This document shows, one piece after another, positions 22,766 to 34,100 of a DNA stretch of 64,000 bases. Made by a program: the position numbers and the translations under genes. The notes under the pieces are model-generated. The model searched no databases and was not told where the DNA came from. It saw nothing but the letters and a program-made list of their open reading frames with translations. The stretch spans positions 77,140,292 to 77,204,291 of the forward strand of contig NW_023604861.1 of assembly GCF_014898055.3 (NCBI RefSeq). Reading direction: 5' to 3'. Within the stretch, counting starts at the first letter, position 1, and every line of letters starts with the position of its first letter. Origin of the DNA: Talpa occidentalis. Taxonomy: Eukaryota > Chordata > Mammalia > Eulipotyphla > Talpidae.

Positions 22766-23652
22766 GGTCATTTCTGATTTGGGAAGCCAGACCCTTTCCT
22801 GCCCAAGAGGTGGGCAGATGCACACAGGGAGCCTCTGTTGGTCCTGATTTTATCCAGGCCCTTGTGGCCATCTTGGACAGGAAGCAGGAGAGTCAGTTTC
22901 AAGAAGGGCTTGCCTAGTCTCTGTGCCTGGACCCATTATATGGGAAGTCACACTGGGTGAGTGTCCCTGACCCCAGCCCTGTCACACCACCTGTAAATGC
23001 CCCTAGAGTCTGGTGCCCCCTCTTAACACTTCCTCCCACTACCATTCCACTTGGGCAGTCCAAGTTCTCTCAACTCACCTTCCCACTGTTCATCTCCTAC
23101 CTCCCTTACAACAAGGGACTCAGGGGATAAAAACGACCTTCACTCACCATCCCCTCAACCACCATGCCCATTTCCGGGCCTCCAAGCCTGTCACTGTGAG
23201 CCCAGAGGGCAAACTCACTGAGGAGGTCCCCCAGCTCTTCAGTACCAAGCTGCCCAGTCAGGAAGTGGCTTTCATCCCATGAGAACCTCTTAGCCATAGT
23301 AGATGTTCTCGACAAAATGGGAGAGAGAGTAGTTTTATGGTCTGCTAGAGGTTCCATTTGGGAGCTGGAGGAGCTGTGTGCACTCCCTGAGCCAGGGCTC
23401 CTAGTCTAGGGCAGCAGTTGGGTTTACCTACTATCCACCCCCTCCAGAGCAGGCCCTCAGAGCCTGGCCCTGCAGATTCTGCAGGGAGGAGACGGCCTTT
23501 CCAGAGGCAGGTTGAACACCTGTGAAATTCCCCTCCTCAAAGTCCAGGAAAAAACACCTAGTTGACTGGCCTTGACTTCACCTCTCCTAAATGAGAGAGA
23601 GAATGAATGGATAGATGATTAGAATTTACTCTAATTTCTAGAGTTAATATAA
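22766..23652. other. Unassigned intergenic sequence
   Basis: GC-moderate sequence. Open frames under 90 codons on both strands overlap one another. Nothing recognised. Confidence 0.4.
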
Positions 23653-23663
23653 AATAAAATATC

Positions 23664-24214
23664 AGACCTCTCTGGTGACTCAGGGGTTAAAGTCTGTGTT
23701 ATTAAGCTATCGCCAGCCACTGAGGCATGAATTTGATCCCTGGTCAGGGAGCAACCCACATGGCGCAGCAGACCTCTCCTATCTCACCCACTGCTCCCTT
23801 CAGCAGTGAATTTCAGTAGCTCCTCCTGTTCTGCTCCCCACTCCATCTCTGGTGTATCCTCTCACCCCGTGTACCTCTGGCCTACACCCCAGCTCCTGTA
23901 TGCATACATACATACATACATACATACATATGCATACATACAGGAGCTGGGGTGTAGGCCAGAGGTGGGTGCAGTGATAAGTGAATTCACCAGAGACGGA
24001 GTAGGGAGAAGAACAGGCGGGTTGACCGAAATACACTGCTGAGGGGAGCAGTGGGCCAGACAGGAGAGGTCTGCTGTGCCATGCGGGTCAACTTCCTGGC
24101 CAGGGATCTAACCCGTGTTGCAGTGGCTGCAGACTGCTTCATAGTGCTAGGACTTAACCCCTTGCACCACCAGGGAGGCCTCAAATAAAATAAATCTTTA
24201 AAAAATATAGAGAG
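23664..24214 (+). mobile_element. tRNA-derived T+ SINE, copy 10, split by copy 11
   Basis: A plus-strand SINE runs from the head at 23664 to TGTATGCATAC near 23908, and its tail (AAATAAAATAAATCTTTAAAAAATA) resumes at about 24183. The pair is enclosed by a perfect 11-bp direct repeat AATAAAATATC (23653-23663 and 24215-24225), showing that the outer SINE inserted first. Confidence 0.88.
23911..24180 (-). mobile_element. tRNA-derived T+ SINE, copy 11, nested tail-to-tail
   Basis: A minus-strand SINE inserted in the tail of copy 10. The head 'ggcctccctggtggtgcaag' reads leftward from 24180. The boundary is a CATA-rich stretch (about 23900-23942). The two arms form an inverted repeat of about 240 bp with a very short loop. 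Confidence 0.85.
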
Positions 24215-24225
24215 AATAAAATATC

Positions 24226-26653
24226 TATGAGTGTGCTAATAAGTCATTAGAAAATAGTTAAATAAGAGAGTGGGGGTAAAGGAGTGGCAGGATAATGTGG
24301 CAGCACTGGAGCTGGGGCAAGCGAGTGAAGCATGGATAAGGTCCAGGTGTGAAGCTGTATCCCCCAAATTACATAGTTTTATGAATGAATGATAAATTAA
24401 TACAATTTGATTTAAAGAAAATAGTTAAATAGGCCCACAAGGGTCAGTATGCAGCCACATTTTGGGAGAAACTAAGCCAGAACTGGACCTGCAGAGCTTG
24501 ATTGAATGGATGAGTGGATGATATGACCAGATGTCTCTGAGAAGGGAGGAAAAAGGCAGGGCATTTTGTTTGTCTCTATACCACATGGAGTTAAAACCAC
24601 TTATACTTTTTGGTGTGACCTGACAACCAGGTGAGCCTGAGAGTTGAGCATCCGCAGAGGTGAAGCTCATGGAAAAGTGAAATTAACACACCAGGCCAAT
24701 CAGAAGGGGTTGGTTCACACCCAGCTGCTCTCCCTGCCATCTAGTAACACACCAGAGAGCTTCCACTCAGTAAGCAAATGGAACAATACCTGTGGGGGTT
24801 GCAAGTCTTCCCCCATATTCTAAGAGGTGCACTTCCCCATACCCCCATCCTCAAACACACTGACCTGTCCTGGACTATTCTGAACATTTGCTGCTTGAGC
24901 AAGAGTTAGGCCTCATGTGGACTGCAATCCTTGGAGGGTGAGCCTCTCTGGCAGGCTCTGGAGACTCAAGAACTCTGCCGAGCACAACCCAGGCCACCAG
25001 GCAGCCTGTAGCCTCAGGCTCCGGGGCCTTATTGCTCTGGGCTTCTAGTGGCTTTGGGGATCTCTCTGATCTGAACTCAGTCCTTGGAGTTCCAGCCTTC
25101 TGCCTAATCCCTCTCCTCAGTGGACACCCCTTGACCTTCCCTGGGCAGTGGGCTGCTCCATCGAAAAAGGGCAATGTCCAGGTACTGCCTTGGCCCCAAG
25201 CAGCATCTGAGCTGGAGGCCCCAGAGCTGGTGTTTTCTACTGGGAAGCGGCCCCTTTTTGTGACTCTGACCCTGGGAATTTGAAAGCTCTGCTAGGTTCT
25301 GGCTGAAGCTGGGCTCCCAGAGCCCTCACCGGGCTCAGAGTGAATGTACTTGGGTTTCTTAGCCCCTCTGGCCCCCTCCCACTCCCCTCAGTGGGTTCCT
25401 TTTGTTGTCACTAAATCCTCTCCAATCTCCTCTTCCAAAAGCCGGCAGATCCAAGTGGAATTCAACACCCAAACACTCACACAAAAGCTAGGATTAATAG
25501 CTAGCTTTGTCTGGGCACAGATGTGCAGCAGCTTGGAGGGGGGGTGGGCATTTTTTCTGCCACTTGAGTCAACCCTGCAGGCTCCACACAGGGGGAGGGT
25601 GAAAGGGGAGGAGGGACCGCTGCACTGATTCCCCTGGAGGGCACTGTGCCCCACCTCTCCAGAGAGTTAGTATGCTCTTGGGGGTCTGGCCCCACCAAGG
25701 GGGAGACAAAGGTCCCCTCCTGCTGGGAGGCCCCTCTCTCTCCTTCTCTCTCCAACAAGTCACACTCCCAGCCGGCTGGCGCGCACAGTCCCTGGACTCC
25801 GTCCCTGTTCTCCGGGAGCCCTGAAACAGGCCCCAGCAATTCTCAGAGAAACCCTGTGGGCTAAGCAAACTGTAGGGGCACTGACAGAGACGCGGCGGCC
25901 TGTGTGCACAGGCAGTCCGCAAGGTCCGCGGAGGGGGTGGGGCTCAACCTGAGCTCCAAGGCGGGCTCGGGCGTTGCGTAGACTGGGAGGGGAGGAGGGA
26001 CTCCGGGAAGAGTCTAGGGGGTAGGAGAGAACAGGGCAGAAAAGGGTTTGAATATTTCCTTATGGCAACAGGGAGTCATTAAATGCTTTGGATCAGAGTA
26101 GGAGAGAGACAGTCTGGGTGTAAGGAAGGCTATTCTGTTGTTGAGCGGGGGACATTCTGGAGGAGGACACAGATGGGTATTGCCGGGGCAGAACTCACCC
26201 AGTGCTCTGCCTCCAATAGAATCCCCTTCCTGAACAACCCATGCTTCTGTTAACCCCATGATCATGGAGGTTTTGAATTTGGTCCTTAGCATTCTAAGGG
26301 GGAAATATTATGTTTCCCTATTGTTCAGTCAGGTGAGTCAGGTTCTACTCACAACTGGACTGCTGGTTGGAAACAGAACATCAGTCACGTTTCAGTCAGG
26401 TAGGGCGTGGGGGCTTCCCCCCTCCCCCCAGGGGGGTCAAACTGTAACCAGCTGTCTGGTCTCTGATGAGCTTGTTGAGGACAAGGTTCCCTGTCATCAG
26501 GTGGTTAATATGCTAGAGGATGGAAAAGAGCAAGAAGCAAGGTAAGAAGCAAGGAAGCAAATGGGATAAATGATAAGGAGAAAATGAAACAGAGCGATGT
26601 GCCTCACTGGGGGTGAGCTGGAGTGGTGAGAAGTCATTCTGAGGAGGTAGCAT
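24226..26653. other. Unassigned intergenic sequence
   Basis: No gene recognised. A modestly CpG-rich patch lies at about 25,770-25,985. An old repeat fragment is likely at about 26,030-26,140 ('gggagtcattaaatgctttggatcagagtaggagagagac'), of the same general family as 32,380-32,620. Confidence 0.4.
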
Positions 26654-27242
26654 TGTTATAGGACAGGGAGAGGGGCAGCCCAAACCCCGCAAACCTGCCT
26701 ATTCTAAATGGGTTCTGCCATCCGCCGCATCAACACAAAACATAGGAGACTTTAATGGGAAGGAACTTTAATAAAACTAGGAAACAATACAGGTAAGGCA
26801 GAGTCTAGTTTCTAAATGAAGCATCCAGTTACCCGTCCCCTCGTGGGTAAAAGTCCATCCAAATGGGATTGGCCCAGAACAAGGCCCCAAAGCCTGCCAC
26901 AAGTCTAAAGCATCTTCCGGTGGGGACCCACAGAAAAGGGTCGCAAACAACCGGACAAGCCTGGAAGGAAAAGAGCAAAATCAACATCAAGATAAAAGCT
27001 GCCATTGTCACCTCCCCACGGGTCTCACCCACATCTGTGTCACCCAGTCCACGACCAAAAGACAAGCGCAGCTTCTTCACATGTCTCTAGGCTCCATGCG
27101 CCTCCTCCAGGTCTCCTGGCTCCATCCTGCTTCCTTCCTCAGTCTCTTCTGCAGCTTCTCCTCTTCCTGCTCAGCTCCACCCTCCCTTGGGTGGGGCAGG
27201 GAACCTGGAACTTCCCCCTTTCCTGGGGACCACCCTGTTACA
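26654..27242 (-). mobile_element. Solo LTR, family A, copy 3
   Basis: Bounded by TGTTATAGG on the left and CCTGTTACA on the right (TG...CA on the minus strand). It is collinear with 35595-36210 ('aagcctgccacaagtctaaagcatcttcc', 'aaaagctgccattgtcacctccccac', 'ggtggggcagggaacctgg'). The 4-bp flanks (GCAT and AATC) do not match, so one junction may have been rearranged. Confidence 0.78.
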
Positions 27243-27316
27243 AATCCTCTCACCCACTCCACACCTCTGGCCTGTACCCCAGTTCTTGTATGTACAAATA
27301 AATATTTTTTTAAAAA
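27243..27316 (+). mobile_element. 3' fragment of a T+ SINE next to an LTR
   Basis: It begins exactly at the LTR border with 'aatcctctcacccac' and continues through 'ctggcctgtaccccagttcttgtatgtacaaataaat'. The SINE 5' part is not found on the other side of the LTR, so it was lost. Confidence 0.75.
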
Positions 27317-27775
27317 TACAAAGATGAGAGAAAGGGAAGAGCACATACGAAGGTCTGGAGGCAGAACTGAGCTTGGAGTAATGATCTGAGATCACGAAGG
27401 CTAGTGCAGTGGTAGGGTACCAAGTAATGGAACACCTAGGAAAATGAGGTTGGAGGGTATAGTGGGGAGAAATATCAGGGTGAGACCAGAGGCGTGGAAG
27501 TGAAAGACTAGAAAACAGAAATGGATGATTTATTGGAATACCCTGCAAGGACAGGAGTGGTCTTCATCCCAAGAAGGGTCTAAGGCTTTCTTTTATAAAC
27601 TTTTATTTGCTGGGGTGTCTGGTCTTGGGCATTGACCTTTGACACAGAATGTGTCCTGGCTCTGCTTCCACATTCATGGTCAAGGTGACCTGGTCTTATA
27701 GCCTGGTTCCCATAGCAACCTTATCCATTCCCTTTATCTGTTCAAGTCTCCCAAACTTGCAGGCTGGGCAAGGAA
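27317..27775. other. Possible older LTR-like sequence
   Basis: 'gatttattggaataccctgcaagg' and 'cttttataaacttttatttgctgg' could be the inverted polyadenylation and TATA regions of an old LTR. Similarity is too weak to name a family. Confidence 0.3.
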
Positions 27776-27788
27776 TGGGGGCTTAGTT

Positions 27789-28110
27789 GTTTTTTTGTTT
27801 TGTTTTGTTTTGTTTTTAAAGAAAGGTTTTGTTTTGTTTTTTTTTTTTTAAAGATTTATTTATTTATTTTATACAAGAACTGGGGTATAGATCAGAAGGG
27901 CGGGAGGATGAGAGAATTCACCAGAGCCAGAGCAGGGAGCAGAACAGGCAGACAGAGTGAAGACTGCTGAAGGGAGCAGCGGGCAAGGCAGGAGAGGTCT
28001 GCTGCACCATGTGGGGTTCTCCCTGGCCGGCGGGGAATCGAACCAGCGCTGCAGAGGCTGTGGACAGCTTCGCAGCGCGGCACTCAACCCCTGCGCCACT
28101 GGGTAGGCCC
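27789..28110 (-). mobile_element. tRNA-derived T+ SINE, copy 12 (young)
   Basis: Perfect 13-bp direct repeat TGGGGGCTTAGTT (27776-27788 and 28111-28123). The poly-T tract at 27789-27851 (the poly-A tail) is long and partly expanded as GTTTT repeats. The minus-strand head reads 'ggcctacccagtggcgcagg' and the B box 'ggttcgattccc' keeps its CpG. With 46343-46621 it defines a younger subfamily. Confidence 0.93.
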
Positions 28111-28510
28111 TGGGGGCTTAGTTTTTAAACTTAGTAATAATACCCAGAAAGAGGGGAGGGCTGGTCAGGGTAGGAGTTGGGAGTTCAAATGGAGGTTTGG
28201 AGGACCAGTTGAATCATATTTGGAATATTGCAGTATGGAATGTTTAGAAATTGAAATTAAAAACATAACACTATTTACATCAGTACTTTATACTCAAGTA
28301 TAAATCTAATAAAATATGTATAAAATCTATGTGAAGAAAATTGCAAAAGACTGAGAGATCAAAGAAGATGTAAATAGAGAGATATTCCATGATCATGTAG
28401 AGGAAGACTCAATATTGTTCAGATGCCAATTCTTCCCAACTTGACCTATATTCAACACAATCCCATTCAAAGTGTGAATATCAATATATTAATTTTAAAG
28501 TTTATATAAA

Positions 28511-29056
28511 TGCAAACTGGTCCAACCACTATGGAAAGCTGTGTGGAGATTCCTCAACCTAGTAAAGATAGAGCTTCCATATGATCCAGCAATTCCACTC
28601 CTAGGTATTTACCCCAATGACATAGAAACATTAATTCCAAAGGGCACCTGCACCCCTATGTTTATAGCAGCACTGTTTACAATAGCTAAGCTTTGGAAAC
28701 AACCCAAATGCCCAAAAGTAGATGTGGTACATATACACAATGGAATATTACTCAGCATTCAAAAAAGATAAACACATGCAATTTGCAGCAACATGGATGG
28801 CGCTGGAAGGGATCATGCTCAGTGAAATAAGCCAAAAAGAAAAAGAAAAATACCGGATGGTCTCACTCATAGCAGGAATCTAGAAAACTTAAATAAGGGA
28901 CCAGGAAAAAGAATAACTATAAGAAAGAAAATATCAAAATCAACAAACAACTATAAACCAGAGACGCATTATGGGGGGGAAAGGGGGAAATGGGGTGAAA
29001 ACAAGGGGGGTGCAATTGTATGGGGAATATAAAAAAATAAAAATAAAATAAAAAAT
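28511..29056 (+). mobile_element. 5'-truncated young L1 3' end
   Basis: Starts in the L1 3' region ('gcaaactggtccaaccactatgg', 'attccactcctaggtatttacccc', 'caatggaatattactcagc') and ends 'tgtatggggaatataaaaaaataaa'. Flanked by a perfect 14-bp direct repeat AAAGTTTATATAAA (28497-28510 and 29057-29070). The G-rich stretch at 28973-29012 is typical of L1 3'UTRs. One 76-codon frame stays open but is only the decayed end of the element. Confidence 0.88.
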
Positions 29057-29330
29057 AAAGTTTATATAAAGAGGCAAAAGACCCAAAACAATTAACACAG
29101 TATGAAAGGAGAAGAGCAAAGTCAAAGGAAAGATAATCAGGACTTCAAGACCTATGAAGCTAGAGTGATGAAGACAGCTTAAAATTAGGGAAAATAACAA
29201 ACTGATAGATGGATGGAAGAGAATAGAGGGCCCAGAAACAGACCAACAGAAATACAGTTAACAAACTTGACAATAGAGCAAAGGCAAATCAATTGAGAAA
29301 TAATATCCTCTTCAACAAACAATGCTGCAA

Positions 29331-29997
29331 TGTTAACAGAGGCAACTCTATAAAAAGGGGAGGTACCATGTTTCCTATTCAACTTAATGAGGGGCAGGAC
29401 TGAGTGTCCAGGAGAAAATATATAACATGGAAGGCAGGTGGGGTCAGAAGAACACTTAGAGGACACCAGAAAGACATGAGAAAAACAGTTGGAGAGATAC
29501 CTGGAGAAGGGCTGGCTTGCTTCTTGGCTTTGGACATGCACCAAGGACTTGGGGGACTTGCAGAAGACTTGTGGAGACGTATAGAGATACGTGGAAGAGA
29601 CACGTGGAAAGGCTGAAAATGGCCGCTGTTGCCCTGCTTTGTACTTTGATTTTGCTCCTTTTGTCCCAGACTTGCCTGTCTCTTTTTGCCCTATTTTCCC
29701 CTTCCTATGGTTCCCTGCCATAAGTTGTCTTAGACCTGTAAAGAGCCTTTTGGTCTCAGTAGCCCACTTGGAACTAACCCTGTTTGGTTGGGCATTTACC
29801 TATCGAGGATGGGAAACTTTGGGTGTCTTATTGGAAAATTCTTGTCTTTTCTTCTCTTCTTTCACTATGTACATTAATCCTATTAAAGTTCTTTCACATT
29901 AAGAGTTGCTTTGTCTTTTTGTCCACGGATGGCCAGACTCCTTCAGGACATAGAAGTTTGGGGGGTCCTATGGTACTCCTCAATCTGCCCACTAACA
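29331..29997 (+). mobile_element. Solo LTR, family A, copy 4, inside old L1
   Basis: Starts TGTTAACAGAGG and ends CTGCCCACTAACA. ATTAAA polyadenylation signal at about 29881-29886. It interrupts the L1 between 'aatgctgcaa' and 'gaataacagaacattc', which join in intact L1s. The 4-bp duplication is not perfect. Parts of the U3 can be aligned with the 2399-3027 copy. Confidence 0.8.
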
Positions 29998-30198
29998 GAA
30001 TAACAGAACATTCTCACACACACACACACATACACACACACACAAATGAATCTGAACACAGAACTTACACTCTACACAAATACTCAAAAATCAATTATAG
30101 TCTTAAATGTAATATGCAAAACTATAATTTCTACAGGTCAACATGAAAGAAAACCTAGATAACCATGTAATGGTTAATAAATTTGGTAATGAATTTTT

Positions 30199-30605
30199 AT
30201 TTTTAAAAAGATTTTATTTATTTATGCATACAAGAACTGGGGTGCAGGCCAGAGATGCAGGAGGTGAGAGGATTCAGCAGAGACAGAATGGGGAGCAGAA
30301 TAGGTGGATTTGTTACATGGCAACCCGATATGAAATGGGTTACCTGATTTGTGGGTCCTCACCGGCGCGCTTAAAAGGGACTTGTTAATACTCAACTTCA
30401 GGCACACACGAAAGGTTTGCTCAGGACATCCTTTACCCTCTAACTGATCTCCTGAAATACACTGCTGAGGGGAGCAGCAGGTGAGACAGGAGAGGTCTGC
30501 TGGGCCATGTGGGTCAGCTCCCTGACAGGGGATGGCACTTGTGCTGCAGTGGCTGCAGACAGCTCGATAGTGCGTGTCTTAACCCCTTGCTCCACTAGGG
30601 AGGCC
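30199..30605 (-). mobile_element. tRNA-derived T+ SINE, copy 13, interrupted by LTR family B
   Basis: The minus-strand head ends at 30605 ('ggcctccctagtggagcaag'), and the tail begins near 30200 ('tttatttatgcatacaagaa'). The body is split between 'ataggtggat' and 'cctgaaatacactgctg' by a 135-bp inverted LTR remnant. Confidence 0.87.
30311..30445 (-). mobile_element. Internally deleted LTR, family B, copy 2
   Basis: Begins TGTTACATGG. 'gggtcctcaccggcgcgcttaaaagggac' is the reverse complement of the U5 end of the LTR at 10220-10702. The other end matches the extreme 5' end of that LTR ('gatgtcctgag' at about 10233-10243). About 350 bp between (TATA and polyadenylation signal) are missing. The flanks GATT (30307-30310) and GATC (30446-30449) look like a 4-bp target duplication with one change. 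Confidence 0.8.
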
Positions 30606-31028
30606 CTATTAATACAAAATCTTTAAAAATAATCTTTAAAAGATTTTTACTGTCCCTCTCCTCCAGGATTGGGTTGGGTAGCTCCTTCCTCAGCACCCCC
30701 TGCCAGCAGGTGATCACCCCTCTCCAGCAAAGCCCTTCAAGCAGTTTTGCTAAGAGCACAAACAAGACTGAGCACAAGACCTCTCAGCTTGAATTCCTCC
30801 CTTTAGGCTGGAGTCAGCCTGATCCTGTCCTCCCTCTCCTCAACCCTCCCAGCACTCACTAGTGTATGTTCAAATGCCCAGGGGCCAGGGTATGTTCTCC
30901 CAGCCCCGGAGCACAAAAGACTGGAGGCAGGGGAGGGGTGCGGGCGGGACACAGGGATAGCTGTTTCCTTCCCAGCCGCCCACCAGGTTGTTCCAGCTGT
31001 GGCCCTGGGGGAGGGGGAGGAATTCAGG
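30606..31028. other. Unassigned intergenic sequence
   Basis: No gene or repeat recognised. Pyrimidine-rich at 30,650-30,850. Confidence 0.4.
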
Positions 31029-31042
31029 GAAAGTAAGATCTT

Positions 31043-31181
31043 TTTTTTTAAATAATAAATTTTATTTTTATATTCCCCATACAATTGAAGCCCCCCCATT
31101 CTGACCCCAATCCCTCCCCTCCCGCCCCCGCCCCCCTAAAAGTGTCTCTGGTTCATAGTTTTTTGTTGATTTTGATTTTCA
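31043..31181 (-). mobile_element. Very short 5'-truncated L1 3' end
   Basis: Reverse complement of the end of the 28511-29056 L1 ('ttttatttttatattccccatacaatt' and 'gtctctggttcatagttttttgttgattttgattttc'). Direct repeat GAAAGTAAGATCTT / GAAAGTAAGGTCTT at 31029-31042 and 31182-31195 (one mismatch). Confidence 0.88.
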
Positions 31182-31195
31182 GAAAGTAAGGTCTT

Positions 31196-34100
31196 AAAGA
31201 GAAGCAAAGGTCACCTTCAAACCAGAAGTAGGTGGTGGTTGGGGTTCATTATGTGGGGTTCCTCCGAGAATGAATTGGGGTCCTCCGAGATTGAATTGAA
31301 CAGACTCTCCAGAGGTTGAGCCACAGACAGTAAAAAAGAGAAAGAGACAAAGGCGGGCATTCTTGAAGGACAGGCTCTACTGGCAAAGGGGGGAGGGGGC
31401 GCAGGAGGGGGCGAGGGTGGGGTCCTTATATACAGGGCTCTTTGATGGGATTTATTCCTTTGGGAATTTATCACCTTAGAGTTGGGTTGGTCTTTTGTAA
31501 CTGATAATCCTCTGTGCCCCCACCTCGGATTCCTGGAAACTTCCACAGTGGTTTTAACTACTTGTTAATTATCCCTACCCTAACCTCTGGTTTTTGATCT
31601 TGTGAAAAACTCCCATCCTAAACGTTCTACTCTAAGCTTCCATCAGTAAAGACTCTGCTTTGCTGGACCGTGACAGGGATCAAATGAGATGTGCCCAGGG
31701 CAGGCCCGAGAAGAGGTCCGGGAATACTGGCAGTGACTCCAGGCCCAGGTCCCCTTCCTTCTGCTGGGGAGCAAGTCTGGAGATGGCTTGAGGGCATGTG
31801 CTAGGGGGCTTTGCTCAGGCCCAGAGTCCCAGCCCTGGCAGGGTACACCCAACCTCCTTTAGCAAGCAGCTCCCTTGCCAGCCGCTAGGCCAGGCACTGG
31901 AGGCCTTGTTTAGAAGCAATTCGTGATGGGGAAACAAGAAAGCTGGTGAGGCTGAAGCAAGTCAGTGGGAAGTGGGGACGTGGTAGGAGAAGCAGCAGGG
32001 ACACAAAGGCTATGACAAGCACTGGGTTACATTGCAAGACAGCTGGGCAAGCGCTCAGAGGGAGGGTGTGACAACCGAACCCTGTTTCTCGATGTGCTAC
32101 GGCTAGGACGGCTTGTCCTAAGCTGGTTAGGAATGAAGGCGCTCAGGCCCCTCTGGGCCTGCTGAATTCAAATCTGCAGAATTCGAATCACATGTTCCCC
32201 AGGCAATTCATGTGCACATTTAGGGGAGCATGGAACTAGTATATATTTTTAAATATATATTTAAAGCCGCAGTATATATTTAAAGTATATACATATAGTG
32301 TATATGTGTATTTAAATATATAGTATATATTTAAAGTGTATATATATAGTATATATTTAAAGCAGTCTGGCTGCTTATCTAGACAAGGATGGGAGCAGGG
32401 GGACAAGCTGGAGGGCCGTGAGATAATCCTGAAGAGGGTGGTAGTGCCAGTGGGAGTAGAGAGACGCCGGTGGACTCTGCATATATCTGGAAGGCAGAGC
32501 AAACAGGGTCTGCTGATGCAGTGAGCATGGGAGGAAGAGGAGAGCCAAGAATGATGCCAAGGGGTTTTGGTCAGTTAGGGGAGTGGTGGTGCCATCTGCC
32601 ACGATGGGGGCCCGGGGGAGGAGCCAATAAAGGCTAACTGACTGAAAGAACAAATAAACCACCAGGGCGCCCAACCTGCTGCTGGCCCAGCCACAGTCTG
32701 CTACTCCCAGCCCTGAGATATGCTCACAGGTCATTCCCCGCCGGAAAGGGTTCTATCCTCTCGTTTGTTATGACCACAAAGGGTCGATCTCAGTGAGCAG
32801 GAGTCCTTCTGGTCTCCAAAGAACCTCTCTTGTCTATCCTATTCTTCCCTGGAGCCAAGTGGAGGGTTCTAATAGGCTGGGGATGCAGACTGCTAGGATG
32901 TGGGGGCCAGAACCTATTCCTGGCCCCTGGTTCCCATGAGTCGGCCCCAAGATAGGCAGGCATCACACGACGCTTTTCTGCATGGCAGCACCTCCAGGGT
33001 GCACCACACTGTGCCTGGGCTCCCAGGACATCAGTGCAGATGGTCCAGGGCCTGTAGAACAGAGCTCATAGGCCCACAAAGACCCCAGTTGCCAGCAATG
33101 TAGCCTTGGACAACTTGCCTGCCTTCTCTGGGCCTCAGTTATCCTTTCTGGATGGATAAGGTGGTCAGAGTGGACCCACCTCAGTGCCCAGCAGAAAAGT
33201 GCTTTCCAGGCTGTTGTCTCCCCTTCCGCATCTCCCTGAGGGCACACACCCTCATCTCCAACCCATCAGTTCTCACTAGGTGTCCCAAGCAGCCCCTGCA
33301 CACACTACACAGTCTGTGTGTGGACAACTTGTGTGACTCAAGGCCTTCCACTGCCGACCCCCTGCCAGTACCCCTGGCTCCTGCCCCCTCCTAAGACTCT
33401 TCTCCTCAGAGATCACCTCTCCCAGGTCCTGGTACCCACCCAACTCAGCCGGCCCAGTATGTCCCGCCCTATACTCTCCCTCCATGTCTGCAGGCCACCT
33501 GACTGACCTGCTGTCAGAGCTACTCAGGTCAACCTGGAAACAGAGACCCTCTTACCCTAACTTACCCCATAGCTGGGAGACTGGGCAGCCCCAGATATGA
33601 AGTTACTCAGGGGGGCAGGGGGGTGGGGTGAATGTCCTGAGGGGATTTGGGGGTCCTTGCCTGGTGACTCAGAGGTCCGCAGACCTCGATGAACCTGAGT
33701 CCTGGGGCCTCTCAGGCACATCTGCCTGCCTCAAAGCCCAGCTCCCTGAACTAGGAGGCTCAGACCTCAGAAGGGAGGCGGTGGGGAGGGGGGGAGGGAA
33801 AGGTGGGAGGAGCAGGGGCCTGTAGGGCAGGAAGGCCTGTGTCATCAGCTTCCAAGGTCACACTGTGGCAGCAAAGCTGGCTTTCAAGTGGTCGTGGAGG
33901 GGACAGATGGCGGCAGTGAGAGACTGCCTGAGAGCGAATGGGAGAAGGGAGTTAACCCAGGGTCAGAGATGGGGGGTTGGTAGAGGGCGGAGCTTGGTGG
34001 TTGGGCAGGATGGCTGCACAAGTTCCACAGTGGCAAGGCCCAGGGGCAGCAATTTGGTCGGGGTGGGGGGAGTTGGATTTGGGATTTGTCTCCAAGCTGG

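Larger units (their letters stand above)
28255..30190 (+). mobile_element. Old L1 ORF2 fragment, split by two later insertions
   Basis: Three blocks are collinear with L1 ORF2: 28255-28496 ('gatattccatgatcatgtagagg', 'caacacaatcccattcaaagtg'), 29071-29330 ('caaaggcaaatcaattgagaaa', 'ttcaacaaacaatgctg') and 30000-30190 ('atgaatctgaacacagaacttacactctacac', 'aatgtaatatgcaaaactataa'). The gaps are a younger L1 3' end and a solo LTR. Every frame is broken. The right end meets a SINE. Confidence 0.72.

Noticed and set aside
28541..28771. 76-codon plus-strand frame resembling an L1 protein end
   Set aside because: It lies in the 5'-truncated L1 3' end bounded by a target duplication, so it is a dead fragment and not a gene.
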